The notes: generated by a model not told the origin, from the letters alone. A DNA stretch of 58,038 bases from Ignavibacteriales bacterium (GCA_016714125.1 JADJNX010000014.1:1-58038); one strand, 5' to 3'; counted from the stretch's first letter, positions 1 through 10,900 are shown. Numbers and translations are program-made.

Positions 1-97
1 ATTAATGTATCATGTATAAAGTCGAAAGAAATATCTATCACCATGCAGTGTTTGGCACCTGACACACAATTTGATTTCAAAAACATGGAAGAAATAA

Positions 98-413
98 ATG
101 ATTTATCTCGGTAACGCTTTTGCACTTTCCATGGTTGAGGAGAATTGTGTTATTGAGGTAAACACTTTGAGTGAGGATGAGGTGTTGGATAAGTTAAAAC
201 ACGGTTTTACTTCCATTGTTGGACATCAATCCACTTCACTTCTTTACAGTAATCTGCTTGGAATCGAAATCCCCATGAACAGAACAACTCTAATGCTAAA
301 AAAAGATGATATCCTGATTGTTGGTCAGTATGTGGGTCCCGCCTCAAGAAGAAGGAGTAATCGACCTCCCTGAAAATTCCACAATAATTTGGAAGATGGT
401 GAGATTGTTATGA
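98..413 (+). pseudogene. DUF1874 / Crn2-AcrIII-1-like cyclic-oligoadenylate ring nuclease, frameshifted near the C-terminus
   Basis: The first about 80 residues match the DUF1874 family: N-terminal MIYLGNAF, the central FTSIVGHQST segment and then LLGIEIPMNR. Members of this family (viral AcrIII-1, cellular Crn2) degrade the cyclic tetra-adenylate made by type III CRISPR systems, and the His of the VGH motif (H43 here) is the catalytic His of the family. After GQYVGP the reading frame is lost around position 340-350. The next frame continues with EEGVIDLPEN and ends in IIWKMVRLL at a stop at 411-413, restoring the usual length of about 105 residues. The break is one indel and may be a sequencing error. 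No CRISPR genes are visible here, so the ring-nuclease role rests on family knowledge only. Confidence 0.7.
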
Positions 414-417
414 CAAT

Positions 418-681
418 TTATTTAAAATGATCCCTCGGATGTTTAGCTTCGGGAATTATTTCGATAGTCACATTTGACTCGGGATTTTCATCGTTGCCTG
501 AAATTACCTCAGGGGGACTATTCTGTTGGGAGGGATTAACAGGGGTTTGGTCAATGTTCTCATTGCGATTGATATGATAGACATCATGATCAGAACTCTT
601 TGATCTTTTGACTATCATAAAATAGATTGTTGGAGCAAGAAACAAAACAATGATTCCGGATACGATTGCTGCGATTAACAT
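418..681 (-). CDS. Small single-pass membrane protein, unknown function
   Basis: The 87-residue product starts with a strongly hydrophobic stretch (about residues 2-24, IVSGIIVLFLAPTIYFMIV). A KRSK positive cluster and a polar, Asn/Pro/Glu-rich tail follow. This is the layout of a single N-terminal membrane anchor with the tail inside by the positive-inside rule. I recognise no family. It converges with the ring-nuclease gene, with almost no gap. It could be a chance reading frame, but the clean membrane segment argues for a real small gene. Confidence 0.45.
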   Translation of the reverse strand: MLIAAIVSGIIVLFLAPTIYFMIVKRSKSSDHDVYHINRNENIDQTPVNPSQQNSPPEVISGNDENPESNVTIEIIPEAKHPRDHFK

Positions 682-827
682 GGCACTAAAATATTAAATC
701 TGAAAATACTGTCCTTAAACTAGCCAAAAATCAATAAAACCACAAAATTCATTTCAGGTTTGCGATATTCTCTTCACAGAGATGTGACGTATCTCGAATG
801 AGCTATAAGTGTGTGAGGTGCAAAGAA

Positions 828-1723
828 TCAAAGCAACTGATTAATTATATTCCATTCTTTGTCTGTTACCGGAAAATTTGTTCCTTGAAATTGTCTTAAA
901 ATTGAAAGAGTTGATAACTCTGGAATCTTTAACAGTGTCTTTTTTAACAAAGGATTATTAATAAGGCGCCTAATAATTGATAATTCTACTCTGACTGCTT
1001 CTTCCTTTTCCGCTTTACTTAACCAGTATTTTTTTTCTTCCGGGTATTCTGGAAGCATTTTTGGATCGGTCTCAATTCTTACTAAGGCATATATCCCTGA
1101 TTCCTTACCAGCCATCCATAATAAACCCATATGACCTTTTTTAATTTTATTCTTATGCTGATTTACAAGCCAATGTATTGTATTTCCGATTTTTTTATCG
1201 GATAAAGCATTTAGAATGTCATAACGCTCCGGATTTCCTTGAAAAATCCATACAGAAGTTTCTTCATCCGGCATAACTTCTGTGGGGTTTCTAATGGAGG
1301 CAACCTTTAGTTCTTTGTCATTGATATCAAAACCTGGCTTGTCATCGATAAAAGTATAATCATATTTTTTTGCCAGTTCAGTAATAAGAGTGACACCTAA
1401 TTCTCGACAATCGATGCCGATATTTTCAAGAAATGTTTTTCTTTCTTTAGGGATAATATTTGCACAGAGTATTAATTCAAAATTCTCATTTAAAGCGCGT
1501 TCTTTTAATAAGCCGTAATATTCAGCAATTTGACCGGAAGCTTCACGTGTAAGAATTCCTCTTTTTACTTCAACTATTACATTTCTTTCATGTTTATCTT
1601 AAAAAGAATATCCAATCTTCTGCCTTCAACATTGACTTGTTGACCAATCAGTTTAAATCCTTCATTTGGAAAGATTTCATCCGGATGAGCTGCGATTATG
1701 TTTTCAATATCTTTTTCAAGCAT
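828..1723 (-). pseudogene. NucS-like (DUF91) nuclease fused to EVE domain, one frameshift
   Basis: The C-terminal half (from 1274 down) is an EVE (PUA-like) domain: VWIFQGNPERYDI, a WLVNQHKNKIKKG segment and LLWMAGKESGIYALV. EVE domains read modified bases. Reading further upstream on the minus strand shows an N-terminal PD-(D/E)XK nuclease of the NucS/DUF91 type: MLEKDIENIIAAHPD, then GRRLDILF, then VEVKRGILTRE with the E-x-K catalytic pair, and QIAEYYGLLKER. The two halves join in one frame except for a missing base at about 1599-1602, in a T/A run just after LDILF. The start ATG is at 1721-1723. The fusion suggests a nuclease aimed at modified or damaged DNA, possibly a defence or repair enzyme. 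Assignment of both domains is firm, the biological role is inference. Confidence 0.75.
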
Positions 1724-1830
1724 GATAATTTCCAAATTTCTCTTTGCATTTCACACAATATTCTGTGCATATATGGCGTTTATTATTTTGTTGAAAAGAG
1801 AGCAAAGCTTATCACGTAAAATAAACCCTG

Positions 1831-2211
1831 CTAAGGGCGGTTCCACCGGTCAGATAAAAGGGAATTTTTAAGTCTTGTACGATTTTCAAGACTCCATCCT
1901 GTAAGGGGTACAGGCTCTCCTTGTAAAACTTTTCTGACGAGTTCATATCTGTTCCTGATCTCCTGATTTCGAATCTTTTCTATCAATTCATGGGTAAGGT
2001 TTTGAGTGAGGTAATCTTTTCCGTATAATTTAAGAATGTTATACCATGGAACCCTCTCAAGAATTCTTTTAAGGATATACTCCTTTGTTAAGAATAAATA
2101 AGGCGGCTCTTTATCCAGGGTTATAAGGTATAATTGATTTACATCAACCTTATAATCCCAGAATATCGGGCTGAGAGTTTCTTCTATATAAGTTTTATCA
2201 AGCATGCACAA
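1831..2211 (-). CDS. Hypothetical protein, DUF6922-like
   Basis: This is a 126-residue soluble protein. Its N-terminal half (LSPIFWDYKVD, then ILKRILERVPWYNILKLYGKD) resembles the short DUF6922-type helical domain often encoded beside AbiEii-like nucleotidyltransferases. The C-terminal half (VLQGEPVPLTGWSLENRTRLKNSLLS, ending RWNRP) is a recurrent tail in such proteins. No nucleotidyltransferase gene is adjacent, so it would be an orphan. The start could be either of two close ATGs at 2211 or 2205. It lies just upstream of and in line with the NucS-EVE gene, so it may belong to the same accessory cluster. Its function is unknown. Confidence 0.5.
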   Translation of the reverse strand: MCMLDKTYIEETLSPIFWDYKVDVNQLYLITLDKEPPYLFLTKEYILKRILERVPWYNILKLYGKDYLTQNLTHELIEKIRNQEIRNRYELVRKVLQGEPVPLTGWSLENRTRLKNSLLSDRWNRP

Positions 2212-2383
2212 ATATAAAGATAATTCAAGAAATAATTGGTTCTGCTAACGACTTAATCAAAGTACCCCCTAAATTGAAGTAAACCATATCCCCCACAACC
2301 ACATTTTGATTAGGAAATTTGTTATTTTTGTTGTCACATTTGTAAACTCACAAAACTTATGGAATGGAACAGATAATGAAAAG

Positions 2384-2932
2384 ATGACCTTGCTTTTTGT
2401 TATAATCCTTACGGGATTCTCCTTCGCTCAAACCGATGCGGAAATGAAAGCTTATATGGAATATCTTACACCGGGCGAAATGCACGAGTACCTGACTCAC
2501 GCGGTGGGTGACTGGGATTATGCTCTCAAAATCTGGACAGAGCCCGGAAAAGAGCCAACCGTTAACAAAGGAACTGCAAAAGGTGAAATGTTGCTTGGTG
2601 GACGCTTTCTGCAGATTTCACACGACGGTGTCGCATGGGGAATGCCGATGCCAGCAATTACATTGTCTGGATTCGAAAACTTTAAAAAAGAATTTCAGGC
2701 ATTGTGGACGGACAACATGGGGACCGGATTTTCACTATCAACCGGCACGATGAACAGTGTGACAAAAAACATCGTGATGTATGGCAGTTTCATCGATGCC
2801 GTCCAGGGAGAAACAAAATTTAAAGGAGTCTGGAATTTCGCCGACCTGAATAATCATTCCATTAAAATGTTTACGCTTAAAGATGGAAAAGAAATCCTGT
2901 CCTGGGAGACGATTTATACAAAGAAGAATTAA
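2384..2932 (+). CDS. DUF1579 family secreted protein
   Basis: From the internal ATG at 2384 the protein begins with a clean signal peptide (TLLFVIILTGFSFAQ, cleavage after AQ likely). A longer reading frame begins at 2306, but its extra 26 residues are not signal-like. The mature part carries DUF1579 features: a conserved GDWDYALKIW segment, GEMLLGGRFLQ and a repeated GSFIDAVQGETKFKGVW pattern of beta strands. These proteins adopt a lipocalin-like beta barrel of about 160-180 residues, and the 182 residues seen here fit. The ligand and role are not known. The gene stands alone, followed by a repeat-rich noncoding stretch. Confidence 0.7.
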   Translation: MTLLFVIILTGFSFAQTDAEMKAYMEYLTPGEMHEYLTHAVGDWDYALKIWTEPGKEPTVNKGTAKGEMLLGGRFLQISHDGVAWGMPMPAITLSGFENFKKEFQALWTDNMGTGFSLSTGTMNSVTKNIVMYGSFIDAVQGETKFKGVWNFADLNNHSIKMFTLKDGKEILSWETIYTKKN

Positions 2933-2963
2933 ATCTTCTGTTTTGGTTTCTTAATTTGAATTG

Positions 2964-3110
2964 GCAACCATTCGAAAATTTCGAGCAGTTCACTTTTCAA
3001 AACCGACAGTGTCGCAACTATTAGAAATTTTCTAATTGTTCAATTTAAAAGGACCTGATAGCCCCAAAAAAATTCCAACTATCCGGAAATTCCGGATGGC
3101 TCACTATTTT
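2964..3110. repeat. Three palindromic hairpin repeats with differing stems
   Basis: Three units at 2964-2996, 3014-3046 and 3075-3110 share flanks of the form CAAC-Y-AT before and TTCA or CTCA after. Their centres are different perfect palindromes: TCGAAA-A-TTTCGA, TTAGAAA-T-TTTCTAA and ATCCGGAA-A-TTCCGGAT. The stem sequence changes while base pairing is kept, which argues for selection on a hairpin or for replication of a hairpin-bearing repeat. The units fill the gap between the DUF1579 gene and the phospholipase-like gene and may also serve as a terminator region. Confidence 0.7.
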
Positions 3111-3131
3111 TAATGCTTTGATGGAGCAAAA

Positions 3132-5034
3132 GTGAAAAAAGTTTGTTATCTGATTGTTTTATTGTTTTTGGTGAATCCAATAATTTCCCGGACTTATGCC
3201 TGGATTTATCCTGAACACAGAGAGATGGCTCTTCACGGGATCAAAAAACTTTCACCCGAAAACAGGAAAAAACTTGATAAATTGTGGAGGCTGGCGAGGA
3301 CGGGGTATGAGTCAAGATTACACGAATCTGTTATCGATGAGACAAACACCATTTCACCAACATTAATCGATTTTGCTGCATGGCCGGCGATTAGCGGGGA
3401 TCATTCTGTTTCAGCAAAAGATATGTTAAATACTGTGCTTCATTCTGATTGGATTCTCTCGGTTGCATCGATAGCAAATGAATTAAAAATCGCACTTGCA
3501 GAGTCATGGAACAGCAACTCACGAAACAATGCTCTTCGGAATTCTGATCTTCTCCTTCAGCGGGCAGACCCGGCTTATGCCACAAGAGCCGGACACAACA
3601 ATGTCCATTTTCTCCTCTCCCTTTACAGCATGGTTCAAACTGAAAAAGAATACTTTTGGCAGTGTGTTAAACCGGATGCGGAACTGAATGCCATTGGCGT
3701 ATATGTTTGGTATCATTACAGCGCACTTTTGAAAGCATCCATCGTTGCTACACAAAAGTTAAGTGACAGGGATAAAAACGCTCTCATTTTATCGGCATTT
3801 GCTGATGAGGCCTTTGCTCTCCATTTTCTGGAAGATATTACGGCAGCAGGTCATCTTGCCGGGACCTGGGGAAATGCCTCACAAAAGAAGGGTTCACACG
3901 ACTATTATAACGAACACGGAATAAAAACAATCACATGGGAAGGGTGAAAACATTGTTGTGGTTGGCGATGCATGGATGAGAGATGAAGATTTGGAAAGAA
4001 CAGCCAATCTGGTAAGGATGAGTCTTGAACATCTTCTCGATGCATTTTCGGGGGTGGAAAAAGCGACAATGGACATAAACGACAGAGAAAACTTTTTTGA
4101 ACCGGATGATTTTAACATTGCCAATCTTGATTATATGCCCACAAGGGAGGTTGACTCAAAGATTGTTGAACTGCTTGAACCTCTGTTGCACAAAACCCCC
4201 ATTCCGGGATTAAATCATGGTTTGGGCGAATTACCAAGATTCAGAGCAGAACTTGGAGCCTTCACGGGGGTTGCAGCATCGATAAATACCAGTTTTTTGT
4301 CCCGTAGTTTTGGAGAGCGACAAGACTATCCCGGAATATTAAACGGGATTGATATCACCGGCAAATTTGGAATTGGGCTTGATGGAGTTTTAAGTGAATC
4401 GGGGGATGGGTTGGTTTTTATCGGATTTGGTTTAAGATTTGACACTCCGGCATCTTCCGGGATTGTTGATGAACCCGGAACTCTGGCATATGGGAACCTG
4501 CTTTCATCGATCCCTTCAAGATCTGCTTATTCTATAAGATTTCGTATGCCGTTTTATCTTATACCGGGGGACTTGCTTATTGCCGCACCAATCCTAATGG
4601 TGTTGTCACCATCAAGTTTAAATAAAATGGCAGCATTTGCAGCTAATGGGGGTCTTATTCCCTGGCAGGCAGGTATCTCTACATCAATAGGAAGATTCCA
4701 ATTTATTTTGGGAAGGGAGGTGAGTATTCAACTGTTTGGTCGATCAAAAAACCGGGATGCCTCTTTTCAATGGGCAAAGGCTCCTGATGGTGACATGAAA
4801 CTGGCAATCGCCACCTATAGATCCACCAGAATTGAATTCCCGATCCTTGAATACAGACCATTCCGGGATTTTGCAACCGCTCAAAGTTCAAAGATTTTTA
4901 TTCAGTTTTATGGCGGAGTGGACATCCCTCATAACGCCGAGATATCCACACCAAGCGATTTGGTTTTGCCCGAATTAAATGATGTCTGGTTCCTGGGAAT
5001 TCGAATGGCTTTTGACTGGAGATACTATTTTTAA
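3132..5034 (+). pseudogene. Secreted zinc-dependent phospholipase C-like protein with beta-rich C-terminal domain, one frameshift
   Basis: The N-terminal half (3132-3947) has a signal peptide ending TYA, which would leave a Trp (residue 24) as the mature N-terminus, as in the zinc phospholipase C / S1-P1 nuclease fold where the N-terminal Trp binds zinc. Candidate ligand motifs follow in order: PEHRE, WPAISGDHS, AGHNNVHFLL, DEAFALHFLEDITAAGH (the H-x3-E-D-x4-H signature) and GSHDYYNEHG. An extra G at about 3940-3943 breaks the frame. Removing it gives GENIVVVGDAW and leads straight into the second half (3958-5034). That half is rich in alternating beta segments and ends in an aromatic WRYYF, like an outer-membrane barrel end. 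No neighbour explains the substrate. The catalytic class is fairly firm; the barrel and surface location are inference. Confidence 0.65.
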
Positions 5035-5043
5035 GTAAAAGTG

Positions 5044-5109
5044 AACATGTAATTAACATGTTTTGTTGTTATATAATTATCATTTAATTTTGACTATCAT
5101 TTCGATAGT
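5044..5109 (+). terminator. Two short hairpins with T runs after the phospholipase-like gene
   Basis: AACATGT (5044-5050) pairs with ACATGTT (5056-5062) and is followed by a T-rich tract. ACTATC (5093-5098) pairs with GATAGT (5104-5109), followed by TTTT. Both lie directly after the stop of the phospholipase-like gene. They are weak, AT-rich stems. Confidence 0.4.
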
Positions 5110-5235
5110 TTTAATCAAACACTATTTTACTTTGTGAACCGGAAAATCCCAAACAGGTACCGGCTGACAACGATTACTTTTCAATAATAACAGCGCTTTT
5201 GCTAAATTTTAAGCCGATAACCAGAATCAATAAAA

Positions 5236-7251
5236 ATGTCGATTAGAAATAAACTGATTCTTTTTCTTATCCTGCCTCTTGTGCTTCTTGTCTTTGCTTT
5301 TATTTTTACCTCAAACAGCTTTGTGCAACAACTTCTGCTCGAAAATTTTGAGTCGGGTCATAACGAGTTGTTAAACACCCACACACAGTATTTTGAGCAG
5401 GTTTTAAGAAATGGTGCCAATCTGGCCGATAATTCAGCTTCTTTTATCAAAGATAACCCCAATCTTGATGAAAAGAAACTGGAAAAGATTCTCAAAGACA
5501 TAATTAGAAGTGAGAAGGTGATATATGGTGCTGACATCGCATTTGAACCGGGAGTTTATAAAGGAAGAGAAAGATTTGCACCATTCTATTTTGAGACGAA
5601 AGATACTGTTGGATATTTTGACTTATCTGATTCCAAATTTGAATATGATTATCGCCAGGAAAAACATAAATGGTACAACATTCCGGCTACCACAAAAAAC
5701 CCTACTGGTCAGAACCATTTTATTCAGGCGTCTTAAAAGGGGACAAAAATAATAACTTACTCAACTCCCATTTTGGATGGAGATAAATTCCTCGGAGTGG
5801 TGGTGGTTGACTATGCCCTCGACGAACTGGATGAATATTTGCGAAGTTCATTTGATACCGGAACCCAACGATTTATTATTCTCTCGAAAGAGGGAAAGTA
5901 TATTTCGCATCCTGATAAATCCAGGATAGTTGAACTCTCCCTGATTGATGATACTTCTTCCATTGTTGACAATGAAGACAAAAAAACTTTACTCAGCAGT
6001 ATTTCATCAGGTGATAATGGTTATGTGAGGGTAAAAAAGAAGGATTCCAATGAGAATATCCTTGCTTTCTACTCCTCAATCCCTGTTTCCGGATGGAATA
6101 TTGTGGCTTACGAACTTGAAGATTCCCTTACTGCCCCGATAAATGATATTTTTAGAAAGGCGTTTTATGCCCTTCTCTTCTTTTTTATTATCTCATTTTT
6201 CGCAGTATCCTTCATAACAGGCAAACTACTTTCTCCGATAAAACAAATTCGTGTTTTTACAAGAAGTATAACTTCGGGAGATTATCCTGAAAAGCTGAAG
6301 AGCACAACCAAAGATGAGTTTGAGAAACTTGTAACCGATCTTAATATAATGAATGAGATGTTGCAAAAAAGGGAAAACGATCTTCTTGAGCTAAATAGAG
6401 ATCTTGAACAGAGGGTTGAGTTAAGAACTGCCGAGTTGAAAGAAACTGCTGAACTTTTAAAAGTGAGCAACACAGAGATTACACGCAAAAACAAATACAT
6501 CGGTGACAGCATCAATTATGCCAAGCAGATTCAGGATGCCATTCTTCCTTCCAATCAGTTTTTTCGGACTCTTTTCCCCGACTATTTCCTCATCTTTCTC
6601 CCTAAAGATATTGTAAGTGGTGATTTCTACTGGGTTACGGAAACAGAGTCATGCAAAATATTCTCAGTTATCGACTGCACGGGTCATGGAGTGCCGGGTG
6701 CATTTATGTCAATGATTGGTAATACCCTGCTTAACGAGATTATAAATGTGGGTAAAATTACCGATCCCGGCGAAATTCTTAACATGCTCAACAAAAGAGT
6801 AATTGAAGAGCTTAATAAAGATGTTAACTCCGAATCGTTTGACGGGATGGATATGGCAATTGGAGTTTATAACAAAATTTCAGGGAAACTTTCCATTGCC
6901 GGAGCTTACAGACCCGTTTATTACATCGCAGGGGGAGAATTGAATGAGATAAAGGGGACAAAAAAATCGATTGGGGATCAAAAGAAGACGACTAACTTCT
7001 TAACAACAGAAATTCACCTTACTCAAGAGACAGAAATTTATCTTTTCTCGGATGGTATTACCGATCAAAACAATACTAATAATGAAAAATACGGGGGCAA
7101 ACGCCTCAAAGAGATTCTGCTGAAAAATCATAACAAAAGTCATGTTGAACAACAGGAACTATTGTTAGAAGATATACTTACCCACAAAGGGGAAGAAGAT
7201 CAGAGGGATGATATCGCCTTTTTGGGACTAAAGTTGAAGCCGTTATCTTAA
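5236..7251 (+). pseudogene. Membrane sensor phosphatase: Cache-HAMP-PP2C (SpoIIE/RsbU/SiaA type), two compensating frameshifts
   Basis: Domains in order are: a first membrane helix (residues about 7-25), an extracytoplasmic Cache-type sensor (YGADIAFEPGVY, WYNIPATTK, YSTPILDGDKFLGVVVVD), a second membrane helix near residue 308, HAMP (PIKQIRVFTRSITSGDYPEK), a coiled coil, and a C-terminal PP2C phosphatase. The phosphatase metal-site motifs are GDFYWV, DCTGHGVPGAFMS, GMDMAI and LFSDGITDQ. Residues between 5700 and 5772 are readable only if one base is restored in the A-run near 5695 and one A removed near 5747, giving PYWSEPFYSGVLKGDK. The two halves share a frame, so the shifts cancel. The next gene encodes a SiaC protein, the expected phosphatase substrate, so this is the SiaA-like input of a partner-switching pathway. 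The gene is about 670 residues long when repaired. Confidence 0.85.
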
Positions 7252-7319
7252 TCTCGAAACAAAATGACAATCCGGGGGTCTCCCCCGTTTGTGAATTAAA
7301 AATATTCTTTGGAGCTTAA

Positions 7320-7694
7320 ATGGAAAACCTGATATTAGAAAAAACAAAAACCACTCCGGGTATAAATTTTAATGCCGACACTCAAAAGTGGGAGGTCACA
7401 GGCTCATCTTATCCCGAAAATGCCAGTGAGTTTTATAAACCCGTCTTCAATTGGATGGCTCAATATATGTCTGAGGAAAAACGAGCCATTTATCTCGATT
7501 TTAAGATTGATTATCTGAATTCAAGTTCCATAAAGTTTATTTCAGATCTTATCGACAGACTCAACAAATATGCTTTGTCCGGAAAAACTGTGGAAGTTAA
7601 CTGGTTTCACAAGGATGACGATGAAGATATAAAAGAACTGGGAGAAGAATTTAAGGAAGAAGTCAGTTACAGTTTTAATATTTTAGAATTATAG
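7320..7694 (+). CDS. SiaC family (DUF1987) regulatory phosphoprotein
   Basis: The 124 residues cover the complete DUF1987/SiaC fold: TPGINFNADTQKWEVTG, SYPENASEFYKPVFNWM, LDFKIDYLNSSSIKFISDL and VEVNWFHKDDDEDIKELGEEF. In the known SiaABCD pathway, SiaC is phosphorylated on a Ser/Thr by the SiaB kinase and dephosphorylated by the SiaA phosphatase. The form of SiaC then decides whether it activates a partner. The LNSSS stretch (about residues 61-65) is where the phospho-site is expected. The gene follows the PP2C phosphatase by 68 bases and precedes the small helical gene by 9, so they are surely co-transcribed. No SiaB-like kinase is visible nearby. Confidence 0.85.
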   Translation: MENLILEKTKTTPGINFNADTQKWEVTGSSYPENASEFYKPVFNWMAQYMSEEKRAIYLDFKIDYLNSSSIKFISDLIDRLNKYALSGKTVEVNWFHKDDDEDIKELGEEFKEEVSYSFNILEL

Positions 7695-7703
7695 GTCGGT
7701 TAT

Positions 7704-7952
7704 ATGGCAAAAGAATTAGACGAAACAGAACAAACCTTTAAAGAGGAATTCGATTTTCTTGATAAGATAGAAAAAGTGAAATCACAACCCGATATGAATC
7801 CTGTTCTCCTAAGGGCTGAATACATTTTTCTTGCCGACCGGTTTGCAAAACTGTTAAAAGATGCTGTTAGAATTTCAAGAAACAGCGACAAAGCACAAAA
7901 AAAGCTGCTAAAATATAAAGACCTTATCGATACATTGCGAAACATGGAATAA
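7704..7952 (+). CDS. Small helical protein, resembles the N-terminal helix module of SiaD-type cyclases
   Basis: The 82-residue product is almost entirely charged, heptad-like helix (FKEEFDFLDKIEKVK, ADRFAKLLKDAVRISRNSDKAQKKL). The pattern KLLKDAVRISRNSD resembles the helix placed before GGDEF or cyclase domains in SiaC-regulated proteins, but here it stands alone. It sits between siaC and the AAA+ gene with gaps of 9 and 1 bases, so translation is probably coupled. A plausible role is an adaptor that links SiaC to the AAA+ protein. This is inference; the protein could also be a simple coiled-coil cofactor. Confidence 0.65.
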   Translation: MAKELDETEQTFKEEFDFLDKIEKVKSQPDMNPVLLRAEYIFLADRFAKLLKDAVRISRNSDKAQKKLLKYKDLIDTLRNME

Positions 7953-7953
7953 G

Positions 7954-10900
7954 ATGGAAAATCAGTCAAACCGAGATCTTTTAAATGAAGTGTTTGATCA
8001 CCTGTTAAAAGGTCGTTACAGAATGGCATTGCCACTTGCCGAGAAACTCTATTCTGCCAACTACCAATTAAGTGAAGTTGTGGTGGCGTATGCCTGGGCA
8101 CTTTTGGAGAATAACGATCCAATTAACGCACAAAAGTTGATGAAATATTCTGAAACACTTCCAAGTGATACAGTCCTTTCAAGGATGTACAGATCATTCA
8201 TTCAGATGAGGTTAAGCAGTTTTGAAGAAGCTGTTTACAATCTGAACATGACCGAAGGTAAACAAAAGGAGTTACTCGCCTGGACATATCTCAATAAGGC
8301 AAAAGCCCTGGCATGTCTTGGGGAAACTGAAAAAGCGAACAACTTTTTTTCGCTCTGTTTGATCATCGATAATAATTCCCATCCTGAGTGGAAAAAACTG
8401 AAAGTATATTTCCAAAAAGTAGTTGAGTTAAAAAACGGCAAACCGGTTTTACTTAATATTGCCGGAGAGTTGATGGAAATGTGCCGGACTGCTCTGAAAC
8501 AGCAGGAGTACTGGTTTGCTTTTATCGGAAGCAAAGCACTTGTTGCAGATGAAGAGATCTGCCAAAAGTACCCCGAAGTTGAGACCCTTATGGTTGAGGC
8601 GATGTACAGGTTAAATCAATTTGAACCTGCTCTGAAGAGGATAGAAGAACTAAAAAGCAGACCCTCCATCCTCGATGAACGACTTGTTTCGCTGGAACAG
8701 GCTATACGGACCAGCATGGAAAAACCGGCCTTGGATCTGCATTCCCCTGTTTCTGCTTCTCTATCTGGGGAAGCAATTGCATCAACCAGTTTTTCCCCCT
8801 CACCAATTGTTGAAATGGTCTCATTTAAACTGTATGATCACAGAAAAAGTGAAGGAAATAAAAAATATCTCTCATCGATTAACAGGTTTGAGGTGCCTCT
8901 GATAGGAGCTGAGATAGTTGTAAACAACAAATTGTATCAAACCAATGACCAGGCCATCAACTGTTTCCTCGGATTATTTATAGATGATGCCCTCATTGAG
9001 CAGATGAATTTTGAGATCAAAATCCCTAAAGATTGGGATGCAACCATATTTACTCAAAAATTTGACTCGACAATAAACCCGTTATGGGTTGATGGCGAAG
9101 CACGACTTGAGTTATACATGAACAAAACAAAAGTTGCCGTTAAAACCTTTATTTTGGGTGAAGAAACCATAGAAGAAAAAGAGGCAGGAGAAGAGAAAAG
9201 TGATTCTCAACCCGATTTATCGGAAGATGGAATCGCTTCAGTGTTGGAAGAACTTGAAGGAATTACAGGTCTAAAAAATGTTAAAGACACTGTAAGAGGA
9301 TTAATTGATTACCTCGATTTTATGAGGGAAAGAAAAACACTGGGGCTAAAAGCAAAAGATCAGATTACTGTTCACTCCATTTTCCTCGGTAACCCGGGTA
9401 CAGGAAAAACAACAGTCGCCCGTTTGATGGGGAGAATATTTAAGGGAATGGGGCTGCTTTCAAAAGGGGAAGTGATCGAAGTTGACAGAAGTGCTTTGGT
9501 GGGTCAATATGTTGGTGAAACTGCTCAAAAAACAGAAAAAATATTTGAAGATTCAATTGGGAATGTGCTGTTTATCGATGAGGCATACACCCTTGTTAAA
9601 AGGGCGCCGGAAACGATTTTGGCCAGGAGGCAATAGATGTCCTGTTAAAGCGGATGGAGGACAAAAAAGGGGAGTTTTTTGTGATTGTTGCCGGCTACCC
9701 CAATGAAATGCAGGATTTTCTTGATGCAAATCCCGGTCTCCGTTCACGATTTACACACACTTTTAACTTTGAAGACTATCAACCCGATGAACTGCTCGAA
9801 ATCTTCAAAAAGCTGATTAAAGACGAAGATTACAGAATTGCAGATGATGCCGAGAAACTCCTTTTAAAAGAACTTGGCAAGATTTACAGAACCCGTGACA
9901 AAAACTTTGGTAATGCAAGAACTGTTAGAAAGTTGTTTGAAGATGCAAAACTTGAAGTGAGTAAAAGATATCTTACTCTCCAAAAACATGAAAGAACTCA
10001 GGAAAAACTTACAACCATCTATCGTGATGACATTGTGACAATAGTTGGAGCTCCCAAAGGAAAGGCTGCAGCAAATCTTCCAATAAATGAGGAGATGCTT
10101 GCGGAAGCTCTTGCCGAACTTGAGGGGCTCACCGGTCTTCTTTCCGTGAAAAAAGAGTTAAGAGAAATGGTAAAACTTGCCCGTTTTTATAAAGAAAATG
10201 GAGAGAACATGAGCGATAAATTTATGTCTCACATTCTCTTTCTTGGCAGCCCCGGAACGGGTAAAACCACCGTGGCAAGAATAGTAAGCAAGATCTATTC
10301 AGCTCTTGCCATCCTTCCGGGTGGACAACTTATCGAAACCGACAGATCTGGACTTGTCTCGGGATATGTGGGGCAAACAGCACAAAAAACAACAGATGCC
10401 ATAAACAGCTCCATGGGTGGCACTTTGTTCATCGACGAAGCTTACACCCTTGTTAAAGGTGGAGAAAACGATTTTGGGAAGGAAGCAATTGATACCCTTC
10501 TAAAAAGGATGGAGGACGACAAAGGAAAGTTTGTTGTTATCGCTGCCGGATATACCGATGAAATGAAGGCTTTTCTTGAAAGTAACCCGGGAATGAGGTC
10601 AAGGTTTACTAAAACATTCTTTTTTGAAGACTACATTCCTGATGACCTTATGAAGATATTTGGTTTTCTTTGCAAAAAAGAGGGACTTTGGCTCGAAGAT
10701 GCTGCCCGCGAACTACTGCTAAAACACTTCAACCTGATCTATAGGAACAGAGATAAAAACTTTGGGAATGCCAGAATAGTCAGAAATATCTTTGATTCGG
10801 CAAACAGAAACAGAATACTCCGCCTTGCGGGAGGTTCAATTAAAGATAACAAGACAATGTTTGGCCTTGAAGATTTTCCTGAGTTGAACAACCTGGAACC

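Noticed and set aside
1637..1819. 60-residue plus-strand reading frame
   Set aside because: It lies opposite the N-terminal part of the NucS-like nuclease and has no recognisable features.
9595..9660. Programmed frameshift in the AAA+ gene
   Set aside because: No slippery heptamer with a downstream structure was seen, and the break is of the same one-base kind as in many unrelated genes of the window.
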